A DNA stretch of 64,000 bases from Rhizodiscina lignyota (lineage: Eukaryota; Ascomycota; Dothideomycetes; Aulographales; Rhizodiscinaceae): NCBI GenBank assembly GCA_010015805.1, contig ML978131.1, positions 868,001-932,000 on the forward strand. The letters are read 5' to 3'. A program made the translations under genes and the position numbers. Shown here one piece after another: positions 27,358 through 35,908 of this stretch (its first letter is position 1; each line of letters starts with the position of its first letter). Below the pieces are notes generated by a model. It saw only the letters and a program-made list of their open reading frames with translations. It had not been told where the DNA came from and searched no databases.

Positions 27358-29766
27358 CTAGAAAGTTGGAAAGACGCCAACGCTCATGGGCATGATGTGA
27401 CGCGAGTAGTTGGGCTTCTCTTTGTTTTTCTCTTTGGCTTTCTCTTTGGCCTTTTCTTTGGCCTTTTCTTTCTTTTCTTTCTTTTCTTTCTTTTCTTTGG
27501 ACTTGTCTTTGGACTTTTCCTTGGTCACTGGTTCTGGGCTATACTCTTTCGGCGGTGGAATGTACTCTCTCGGCGATGAAAAGTACTCTTTTGGAGGTGG
27601 AAAATACTCTTTTGGCGGTGAGATGTACTCTTTTGGTGGTGAGATGTACTCTTTGGGTGGCGAGATGTACTCTTTTGGTGGCGAGATGTACTCTTTTGGC
27701 GGTGGAGGTGGCGGTGGCGGAGGTGGCGGAGGTGGAGGAGGGGGGAGAGGCATTCGCATAGGCTTCGGTGTTGATATTGATGGGTGTCCAATTGAAGTTG
27801 GCGTGATACCCCTTGCTGGTATCGGCGTGCTCCTTATTGAATCTGAACGAGCTGGTCGCTGTCGTATATCGTGGAGGACACTCATAGCTTTGCCGGACGA
27901 TGTCATGACAGACTTGTATGATTTTTCTTCGGACCCGGAATGTGACCCAACGTGAGATTCTATTTGGGATCCTTGTGCCACGGAAGGTGCATATGAGGGT
28001 TGGTATGAGGGTTGATATGAGGGTTGATATGAGGACAATGATGTTGGCGCTCGATCTTCCCATCCATGGCTCTTGCTACCGCAATGCAGCGACTCCGACT
28101 CAAGACCAGCGTAGTGGGTGAGTATGCTGTAGACGTGGTCGCGGACACCTACTGCTGTGGGTCGTAGTTCAGGGTCATGGTTGAGCATTGCGCGGACCAG
28201 ACGAAGAATGTGTGGAATAGAGCGGAAGAGTCTGTCATCTTGATCGAATGCCCGGTCCTCCACTTGGTTCAGCCAGGTGTTCACACGCGGGATGTTTGCA
28301 TGATACGAACAATCAAAGCGGGCGGTGAGATTGCCTTTTTGAGTTTTCCGAGGTGAGCGCACATGCTTCGAGATGTCGGTGGGTTTGAATTTGTGTAGGC
28401 AACTCAAGATTTCCAGGAAGATGCAGCCAAGACTAAAAATATCGGTCTTCTCTGTTGGTGACTGAGAGCTTGAGGAGTACGTAGATCGCGCATCTGTGAC
28501 AGGAGAGGCAGGGATTTGAGCGAGGCTGTTGTTTAGCGATGAGAAGTTCCACGTGTTTGAGAGCTGAGCGGTTCGCCTCCCTCCAGAGTCACTTGAACTT
28601 GGAGCGTAGGACGATGTTTCAAAGGAATCGTCGGATGTTGAGGACCTGCTATCTCGAGAACGCTTGCGAAAGAGGGACGTGCCGACGGACTTGTTGGCAG
28701 ACGAATTCATGAAGACATAGCGCTCGCCAAGATGAGCTTCTGGCGCTCCATAGTTGTAGACTTCAGTTGGGTCGATTTTCTTATCCCTTTGAAAAGATTT
28801 CAGAGAGCCAATCTCGCTGAATGCGATCTTGTTGTCTTGATCTATGACAATATTCGAGGGACGAATCGCTGTGTGTTGGAAGCCATTCAAATGGAGGTAT
28901 GCGACAGCTTCGGCCAAACAGTGCATCCATTCGAGAAGTAGCCGTTGCCGGGCAGTCTTTGAGAGTTGTTGAAATGACTGCACTTTTCCAGACTCGAAGA
29001 ATGATTTCAGCGTGTGGTCCGCGATGAAAGGTGTCAAAACGTATCCCGCGCCCTTGAAGGTATACGACGCCCATATTGGAACTATGTGGTCGTGATGAAC
29101 GGATTTCATGGTGTCAATGTCATCGTAGTAGTCGTCCGGAAAGCCCTCGCTAATATCCGGTCGTTCCATTGCGATGTGTCTCCTTGCTAGCATTCCAGAA
29201 GCTCTCCTCGGCACCCGAATGCGGACCCAGTTTTGAAGACACTGGGCTGATGGTTGCCGGTAGGAGTACTCCATAGCAACTGCCTCTTGAGGAGCATAAT
29301 CGATGTGTTCACCTTCATCCAGCTCTCGGAGAAGAAACTCGAACTGCTTCGCATGAAACTTCTTATCGAGCTTTTCATCGCCCTTAGAGTTTAGCGCAAG
29401 GTCTTCTACAATATCAAGCGGGATTGGAAGGTCGCCGTCATCGTAAGAGCGGTCAATGATGCTGAAGATCCTGTTGGGGACGCCAATTTCGGCCAAGATG
29501 AGGAACAATGTTTTGGCTCTCTCCATGATGAATTCGAGGTAAGTGTCGGAAGTAAGGCCGTCTCCAAACGCCAAAGGTCGATGCAAATGGGATCTTTCGT
29601 TGTCTTTCAGTCTGCCAGCGACATACTCCATGGTGACGGTGGATTGTATGCGCTCTTCGGTCCACCAGACTGGGCGATTTTGCGCAGAGTTCCCTGTGGG
29701 CCCGTAAGATCCATAGGCGACCATCGATGGGTTGATGGCCACCGACTCGGTGCTAAAGGCCATCAT
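27358..29766 (-). CDS. Protein kinase-like protein with altered catalytic motifs (pseudokinase) and PPKEY repeats
   Basis: Intronless, 802 residues. An N-terminal helical region (~1-180) precedes a kinase-like domain (~185-560). The catalytic loop reads QHTAIRPSNIVID (~residue 296) where active kinases have HRDxKxxN: Arg and the catalytic Asp are replaced by Thr and Ala. The DFG position reads SEIG, so the metal-binding Asp is Glu. The C-lobe is recognisable (EKTDIFSLGCIFLEIL, HDPELRPTAVGV) but split from the N-lobe part by a Ser-rich insert of about 100 residues. The tail carries SYQPSYQPSYQPSY, a run of about 16 prolines, eight PPKEY-type heptads and a highly charged Lys/Glu stretch (KEKKEKKEKKEKAKEKAKEK). 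Likely a scaffold rather than an enzyme; partner and location unknown. Related proteins with intact HRD motifs exist in fungi. Confidence 0.8.
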   Translation of the reverse strand: MMAFSTESVAINPSMVAYGSYGPTGNSAQNRPVWWTEERIQSTVTMEYVAGRLKDNERSHLHRPLAFGDGLTSDTYLEFIMERAKTLFLILAEIGVPNRIFSIIDRSYDDGDLPIPLDIVEDLALNSKGDEKLDKKFHAKQFEFLLRELDEGEHIDYAPQEAVAMEYSYRQPSAQCLQNWVRIRVPRRASGMLARRHIAMERPDISEGFPDDYYDDIDTMKSVHHDHIVPIWASYTFKGAGYVLTPFIADHTLKSFFESGKVQSFQQLSKTARQRLLLEWMHCLAEAVAYLHLNGFQHTAIRPSNIVIDQDNKIAFSEIGSLKSFQRDKKIDPTEVYNYGAPEAHLGERYVFMNSSANKSVGTSLFRKRSRDSRSSTSDDSFETSSYAPSSSDSGGRRTAQLSNTWNFSSLNNSLAQIPASPVTDARSTYSSSSQSPTEKTDIFSLGCIFLEILSCLHKFKPTDISKHVRSPRKTQKGNLTARFDCSYHANIPRVNTWLNQVEDRAFDQDDRLFRSIPHILRLVRAMLNHDPELRPTAVGVRDHVYSILTHYAGLESESLHCGSKSHGWEDRAPTSLSSYQPSYQPSYQPSYAPSVAQGSQIESHVGSHSGSEEKSYKSVMTSSGKAMSVLHDIRQRPARSDSIRSTPIPARGITPTSIGHPSISTPKPMRMPLPPPPPPPPPPPPPPPPKEYISPPKEYISPPKEYISPPKEYISPPKEYFPPPKEYFSSPREYIPPPKEYSPEPVTKEKSKDKSKEKKEKKEKKEKAKEKAKEKAKEKNKEKPNYSRHIMPMSVGVFPTF
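27540..27705 (-). repeat. Tandem 21-bp repeats coding PPKEY heptads
   Basis: About eight copies of a 21-bp unit (plus strand GTACTCTTTTGGTGGTGAGAT and variants) encode the heptad [S/P]PPKEYI of the pseudokinase tail. The innermost copies are nearly identical and the outer ones diverged (EYFPPPKEYFSSPREY), the pattern expected from unequal crossing-over or slippage. It is followed by a GGTGGC-rich run coding polyproline. Confidence 0.8.
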
Positions 29767-31215
29767 CTTGCCGGTATTGTGCAGTCTGCTCGACTTTCAG
29801 TTGAGACAGTGGAAAATTTTTCAAGTGCCAACGCTGCTGGAGACGAAATTATATGGCGCCGGGATCTGGATCTCGCTCATCTCGGGGAAAGAATAGTGGT
29901 GAGTGGTGTGAGAGCTACAGGGTACCGTCCATGCCAGCTGGAGAGGATTAAGGTTGAAAGGTGTAAAGCAGTGACCACACAACAGGCAAACCGAGATTCT
30001 CGCAATATTCTAGAGTGTACAAAGCGTCGGGAGGACTTGAGAGAGAGTGTGTAACACGAGAGCAATACTCTACCCAGGTGGAAATAAGGCACCATTTGGA
30101 CTCATCCCAGGGTCGCCTCTGTGGCAAGCGCGACGCGGGGGCGAAGGGCTAGGGTGGAGCAGGCCGATACGTCTTCGATATTCCATATTGGCCGAGAATA
30201 AACGCAAGTTTGCGGATAGCTCAACGGCCGTCGACGCTTCTGCAGCGTTTCCTCTGCCTTGCCATTCTCAGCAGTATCGCCGCGGTGTGTTGCGGAACAG
30301 CTGTCGACCCTGGTACGCGCGCGCCATCGAATGAGAGCGAGCCGCACCGATTGCTTTTCGAAGGCCCTCGTTCCTTGTAGAGTACCACGAACCTCCGGGA
30401 CGCCCGTGCTGAACGACCTCCTGCATGTCAGTCTTCTTTAGCCGGCCTCCACGATGCTCGTAACTGGGTACCGAGAGCGGGCTCTGTCAGAACTCTGTAT
30501 TGCGACGTTGGCCGCGCCGTGATTGCTCGACGTCGTCCCTGCGCGCCGCTCTCGTCTTCTTCCTTCCCCACATTATCTTTGGACACATGCAACATGGCCG
30601 TCAGCATGCGCCTAGTCACTATCAAACTCCAAGCGCGAGAGGTTGTGTGCCGTTTCACTGGCCCCGTCGACCGTTCCATCGTCACGAAGAGTCAGGGCAC
30701 GATGAAGGAAGGATGAAGTCGGTCGGGGGCTTGCATGCCCTTCGACGCCCGGGAGCTAAGCTGCATGAGGTTTGCGCAAGCTAAATTGGCAGAACCTTCC
30801 ATGCAGGACGCCGTACGACTCACGACTGTCGTACCACGCCGCCGACGACGACGACGCTATTCTGGGGGAAGTGGTGCACGCCCACGCTGAACATCTGTCA
30901 GAAGTCTCAGATGCTCGACAATCGTGGCATGTGGGTCCCGAGAGCGAGCGAAGAAGCAATTACCGATTGACACGCGGGAGCTCGCATTAAGGACCACAAC
31001 GTGCTCCATTGTTAAGGACACTGGCGAGCGAATGTGTTTCACAACCATGTGCCGTTTCTGTTATGCAACCCATCCGAGTAGCGCGGCCGGTGGGCAAGGA
31101 GACGGCCACCGTGCGGATGGATGGATCCCATGTACTGTCAGGCTCCCATGTGCTTGTACAGGAGGCTTAATCAACAACCACCCGAGTCGGCATGAAAAAT
31201 GCCAATCTCTGATCA
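29767..31215. other. Intergenic, nothing recognised
   Basis: About 1.4 kb of moderately GC-rich sequence with many short frames on both strands, none with a convincing domain or splice pattern. The first part is the promoter of the pseudokinase gene. Confidence 0.35.
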
Positions 31216-31458
31216 ATGGGTATTCTGCTCTGGCTGGCTGTTGCGTTCCATTGGATCTGCTTCCTGGGGGTGTTCGCAGCAACCGATATCAAAGCAAGAT
31301 GCGGGAGAGCATTCGAAATTGTCGGTGCGTACCGAGCCGAAGGAGCTTGCAGCACTGCAAAGGCAAGACGGCACGAGCGCTTCTCGGTGGCAATTCTCGC
31401 CAAAGATATTGTCTCATTGGTCTTTGACGTCTTCAGAAACACTCGTCTATATCCATAA
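31216..31458 (+). CDS. Possible small secreted protein
   Basis: An ATG frame of 80 codons starts with a good signal peptide (MGILLWLAVAFHWICFLGVF, then AA at the cleavage region) followed by a short mature part with two cysteines (RCGRAFEIVGAYRAEGACST) and a beta-strand-like end (FSVAILAKDIVSLVFDVF). The composition is that of a small secreted fungal protein. The true 3' end may be spliced to the coding-like segment just downstream. The opposite strand is also open (31167-31649), so the call is tentative. Confidence 0.35.
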   Translation: MGILLWLAVAFHWICFLGVFAATDIKARCGRAFEIVGAYRAEGACSTAKARRHERFSVAILAKDIVSLVFDVFRNTRLYP

Positions 31459-31532
31459 GTGGCGAAGATCCGTGGACCAGGCGTAAGGTCGAATGAGAAA
31501 GCTTCCTGAGCATCACACCAGCCCTGCCTTGT

Positions 31533-32068
31533 AATTACCGACATGCACTCCGAAAGCTTCCACGTACACGGGCTGCCAAAGCAAAGGTCATCGTGGAGGC
31601 CAAAAATATGAGGTTTGTCAGAAAGATGGGGGCGACATTTTATCCGCATTTATTGCTGTCAGTGCTGGCAAATTCAAGATTCCAGAAAGGAAATGGAAAA
31701 GGTAAGCGACCACCTTCTTAAAAGACAGCGTGGGACAAGGATATTGATTTTTGCTTTTGCAGAGGCCATATAACATATTGGCGAACCATCTCCAGCACGA
31801 GCTTTCGCACTCCCCCATCTTTCCGGCGGTGAAGATCAATATTGCGACACCGATGACGCACAGTCTCCTTACTGTGGATCCACACGTGGGATACTTTGGG
31901 AAGCATGTGTATGTACTCACAGCTCTTGATAATGCTGACCGCGGCGACAATGCCGTTCGAGATGTTGTTCTATCCGGATCCTCTGACCACATGGCTGCTT
32001 TCGTCAAGTACTTTACATCAACATGCAGCTGCCGACTCGTCTCTAGCGCGCGGCAACTGTCGATCTGA
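31533..32068 (+). other. Coding-like segment with a plausible intron, product unrecognised
   Basis: One plus-strand frame reads YEVCQKDGGDILSAFIAVSA then GKFKIPERKWKR up to a GTAAGC donor at 31702. A pyrimidine-rich acceptor (TTTTTGCTTTTGCAGAG) ends about 62 bp later, and the frame continues PYNILANHLQHELSHSPIFP, VKINIATPMTHSLLTVDPHV, GYFGKHVYVLTALDNADRGD and MAAFVKYFTS to a stop at 32068. Two protein-like frames joined in phase by a good splice pair suggest real or recently lost coding sequence. No start codon in frame was found, so it may be the 3' end of the small secreted gene upstream or a relic. Confidence 0.4.
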
Positions 32069-32339
32069 CGAGAGACAGTCCGGCTCGGCTCCCTTATTAT
32101 GCTTCAATCGGATCTTCTGATCCTCAGATCGACGACAACATCATGACTCTCTCGCTGCACAAAACTTCGGACATAGGGCTAACGTACCACGATACTGAAC
32201 AGCCAGCCCCATATAGTTTGTGTCGATATAATGGGTTTCACATTCGGACAGTGCCACATGGCCATATCGCCGGGGTATCTCTAATAAACTTTTCGCCTCC
32301 AGAATGCACCCGGTTTCCCCGAATAGCACACACTGTACT

Positions 32340-34004
32340 CTATGCCCAGATCCCGAGTGTCCAGCTCGCTCGTTCTGCTCCCGCAGATCTCGCACCCGGC
32401 CCAAGACTCTGGCGTTGGGCAGCCTTACTTGAAACCTCCTTCTCCTTACTTGCACCTGCGAGCCCGTGCTGTAAGAACGATTCTCGCTCTACCTCCACCA
32501 CGCCTTTGATGCGCAAGGCTGCCATCAAGCTTCCGCCCGCCCATGCCCCAAGCGTCTCCACAGCGCGGATCCGGCCCTCGACAGTCGGCGGAGCTTGTTT
32601 GGCAGCCCTTTCGGCAAGCCTTTCAAGGATTGGATCTTGTTCCTGCGGAACGAATGCGGCGGCAACGGCGGGCTGATGAAGTTCGTTGCTCTCCTCAGCC
32701 GTTCCATCGTCGGTATCACTTGACTCAGTAACATTAGACTCAAGGCGCACTGCGGTGTTATCGTTACGCTCCCTGGGGTTGCTGTTCGCCCTTTTCGTGG
32801 CTTTGCCGTAGTTTCGAATGGGGTCCCATCCACGGCATTTAACCAATAACTTCAGCTCTTCAATGACTCGAGCCTTAATGCCTGGGATGTTCGAGACCCC
32901 GCCGGTTATTACAATGCGCGCCATGCAGACCTTCCGCACATCGACAGGTAGGGCGAGAAGAGCGTTGTACAACAGACGGGATAAAGATAGGTCATGCGCA
33001 TCGTATGATGAAATGTCGCCATTTTCTCCAAAGAAGGCGGTCTCAGCAGGTTCAGAGAATCGAGAAAAGTTTATTTCCAAGGTCGTCGAAGGCTCTGAGG
33101 GCGGCAGCGGAAGCAAAATTGTTTGAGGCGCATCTTGTGACTCGTCCTCTCTGCGATCATCCCCGTTGCCTTTACACCAGGCAAGGCGCGTCAAGACTTC
33201 CTCAGCCTCCTCGAATGAAACTTCGATTGGTCCTTTCGCTTGCGCGGTGCACTCTTCATCGAGCAACTCGGCCATCGCCTCGCTAATTGTTCGAGCTGCT
33301 CGTACACTCCTTCTTTGACATATCTCGCGATACTCGTAGATGGCTGTAGCAGTACTCTCGGCCCACCCAATATCCAGGACCAGTGCTGATCGAAGACCAC
33401 TAGATGCAGCGCATGCTATGGGCGAAGGAAGAATCGTGATGCTGGGAGCTTGAAAAATATTGAACAGCGTTGATAGCGTGACAGAGAGCAGCGGTCGAGC
33501 AATTACAGACGCCAATATCACAGTGAGACGCTTCTTGCGATCGTCCAGCATGAGCACCTCTCCGTCGGCCTTTCGCGCTGCTCTTTCTAGTTTGTCCTCC
33601 ACTAAACCAAGATCCAACTCGCGAACGTCATTCCGCCAGAGTTCGTGATCCTGACCCCATTCTTCTCCGCGCTTCCTCTTTCTCCTCGTGTTATATCCGG
33701 GCATCCATTGTCTATAATCTCCAACTCGATGATGGTCGTCTGGTCCAAAACTCATAATGCATCGTGGAAGTGCTTCACCGGCCATACCGATACGCATGAA
33801 GCGTGAACCGAGCTCAATAACGACATTGTTCTCGTCATCATTCCTGAAGCCGCTACTCGGAGAGTTGTAGAAGGAGGACAGGGACCGATTGAATGGAGTA
33901 TGGGGGGAGCTCGCGTTTTGGATACCAGACAATGTCGGTCGTATTCGTCCAGTGGAGACTTTCCTAGTGAAGTAGTCTGGAGTGCTAGAAGCCGCTGTAG
34001 CCAT
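32340..34004 (-). CDS. Actin-related protein, ARP10-like (dynactin pointed-end type)
   Basis: Intronless, 554 residues. Actin-fold signatures: phosphate-loop-like NVVIELGSRFMRIGMAGEALPR (phosphate-1 equivalent, ~60-81), SALVLDIGWAESTATAIYEY (phosphate-2 equivalent, ~206) and MARIVITGGVSNIPGIKARV (adenosine motif, ~365). Large insertions, a disordered N terminus of about 55 residues and a variable C terminus distinguish it from actin and fit the divergent Arp10/Arp11 group, which sits at the pointed end of the dynactin Arp1 filament and helps dynein-driven transport. ARP4-9 type nuclear proteins are less likely but not excluded. Divergent from TIM23. Confidence 0.75.
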   Translation of the reverse strand: MATAASSTPDYFTRKVSTGRIRPTLSGIQNASSPHTPFNRSLSSFYNSPSSGFRNDDENNVVIELGSRFMRIGMAGEALPRCIMSFGPDDHHRVGDYRQWMPGYNTRRKRKRGEEWGQDHELWRNDVRELDLGLVEDKLERAARKADGEVLMLDDRKKRLTVILASVIARPLLSVTLSTLFNIFQAPSITILPSPIACAASSGLRSALVLDIGWAESTATAIYEYREICQRRSVRAARTISEAMAELLDEECTAQAKGPIEVSFEEAEEVLTRLAWCKGNGDDRREDESQDAPQTILLPLPPSEPSTTLEINFSRFSEPAETAFFGENGDISSYDAHDLSLSRLLYNALLALPVDVRKVCMARIVITGGVSNIPGIKARVIEELKLLVKCRGWDPIRNYGKATKRANSNPRERNDNTAVRLESNVTESSDTDDGTAEESNELHQPAVAAAFVPQEQDPILERLAERAAKQAPPTVEGRIRAVETLGAWAGGSLMAALRIKGVVEVERESFLQHGLAGASKEKEVSSKAAQRQSLGPGARSAGAERASWTLGIWA

Positions 34005-34247
34005 CGTACATCGTCATATTCCCGCAGGATTGAAGTGCTAATGTTCGTTTACATTTTCTTGAAGTTATATGCATCCGCCATGGTTAAATGTCTTGGCATT
34101 CCGAGGTTTATCCGCGCATTCGCCGCCGGAGATCTTCAACTTTTTCCATCACCATCTGCGATATCCGGACTTTGATTGAGCATTCAACTCACGCCGCGCA
34201 ATTCCTTTGGGCCCGCACACCATTCTCATTCTATATAGCGGTCCAAA
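34005..34247. promoter_or_regulatory. Short bidirectional promoter (ARP10-like / TIM23)
   Basis: Only 243 bp separate the two start codons, so both genes must share this stretch. It contains a TATATAGCG at about 34232, a few bases before the TIM23 start, too close to serve as a classical TATA box for TIM23. Confidence 0.5.
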
Positions 34248-35050
34248 ATGACAATGTAATAACCTCTGCCGAATTCTCTGTACTGCTCTCTGACCAGCCT
34301 CACAGATGGGATGCCCTAACTGGCCGCAAGTCCTCCGGCAGCACATCAACGTCGACTACCGAACCGACAGATAACTTCTCCTCTCCTTCATTCCAGATAT
34401 CTACACCATCTGCACCATCAACAGACTCCTTCATATTCGACACACAGCAACTCCACCCCCTTGCGAACCTCAACCAAGACACCCTCGACTATCTAACTCT
34501 CGAAGACTCGGTCCTCTCAGAACTACCTGGATCGCGGTCAGCGCTTCCATCTAGAGGCTGGAGCGATGACCTTTGCTATGGTACCGGTGTCACATATCTC
34601 TCGGCTTTGGCGATGGGCGGCGTATGGGGGTTGGCAGAGGGTCTGAACAAAAGCCAGGGGATCACTTCGCCAAAGCTGAGGCTGAACGCTGTTCTGAATG
34701 CTGTGACGAGAAGAGGGCCTTTTTTGGGTAATAGCGCTGGAGTTATTGCCATGGTGTATAATGGTAGGCATACAGACTGGATCTTCTTGTCAAGAGCCTT
34801 GCTAATCTTTGGAAAGGTATAAATTCAACGATAGGACACTATCGAGGAAAGCATGATGCTGCCAATAGCATTGCTGCGGGTGCATTGAGCGGCATGCTTT
34901 TCAAGAGCACAAGAGGAACAAGGCAGATGTTGATCTCTGGAGGCTTGGTGGGAACGGCTGCTGGCGCATGGGCGGTAAGACTCTTGCCTCTTATCAATTT
35001 ATTCGCATACTAACATTTCACAGATCACGAGGAGAGCTCTATTCGATTAG
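34248..35050 (+). CDS. TIM23: Mitochondrial inner membrane translocase subunit TIM23
   Basis: Four exons: 34248-34255 (8 nt), 34306-34763, 34817-34974 and 35024-35050 (27 nt); introns of 50, 53 and 49 bp; 216 residues. The assembled start MTIWDALTGRKSS matches fungal TIM23. Core wording is highly conserved: LHPLANLNQDTLDYLTLEDS, then LPSRGWSDDLCYGTGVTYLS, KLRLNAVLNAVTRRGPFLGN, SAGVIAMVYNG, YRGKHDAANSIAAGALSGML and FKSTRG. TIM23 forms the voltage-gated presequence channel of the inner membrane: the N-terminal ~85 residues face the intermembrane space, followed by four helices. The first exon supplies only two and two-thirds codons; the donor GTAATA is unusual. The final exon encodes ITRRALFD. 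Confidence 0.95.
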
Positions 35051-35908
35051 ATCCGGTTTATCCCTTTTAATGCTTATGCAACTTCTTGTGGCGAAGCACG
35101 AGCTGCACAAGATGCGTCTTTGGTCCATTCACGTTACTGCATTAGCGCTGGGTTGGTGCTTATGAGACCACTCTACTCTTTCTGTGTATTCTTCATTAGA
35201 GATGTACTATACGGAGTACAGGCCGTCCTGGACGGAAGGCATGTGGAATATAGATGTTGGGTTTCGTCTGACGAACTGTCGTCTATTACATTCTTCCTAT
35301 TCCCTTATTTCTACCGCCACCCTAGCCACTCGGCGATTGCTATACCCCATTCACCGTGCCAAACTACTGCGCCGTGATGCCTGCATTTCCCAGCACCAGC
35401 GTGCACGGCGTCTGCGGAGGATTATGTGAATCAGGTGAATATGGAGACTGAGGCGGAGCTGGGAGTCCGAATACGAGTAGTTGGATCGGTGGGCTTTGTC
35501 ATGGAAGTGCGAGTGCGTGTTTGGCAGCTGCTACATGTTGATGAAGTGCTTACGGAAGAGCGTTTAAGAAAGTGTTAAGAGTGCTCTTAAGAAAGGGGTA
35601 AGAATTACGGTGGAAAGAGACAAAGTGTGGACGAGGTCCCTTTATTATCAAGGATTTTGTACAATATAGAAATACACTGGAAACTTCTGCCCTCAATGCT
35701 CCTCATCAGATCTCTCCCTCGACCATCAAAATCCCCAAAATCACCCCAATGCTTCAGCTATGAAGCCTGATCAACGCCGACGATGCAAGCGGAAACGACA
35801 GATTCGACGCTGAACGCTGCACGAACACGCCAGGAAGGCCGTCAGGAAGTCTAGAGAAAGTCCAGAATCAACGTGTGAAGAAGGTAAATGGTGGAGAAGA
35901 TCCTCAGA
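35051..35908. other. Convergent 3' region between TIM23 and phospholipase D
   Basis: No convincing gene. Shows short internal repeats around 35560-35605 (TTAAGAAAG repeated) and two frames of about 80 codons without support. Confidence 0.4.

Noticed and set aside
27410-27955. Gly/Phe-rich frame of 181 codons on the plus strand
   Set aside because: Antisense of the PPKEY and Lys/Glu repeats of the pseudokinase gene.
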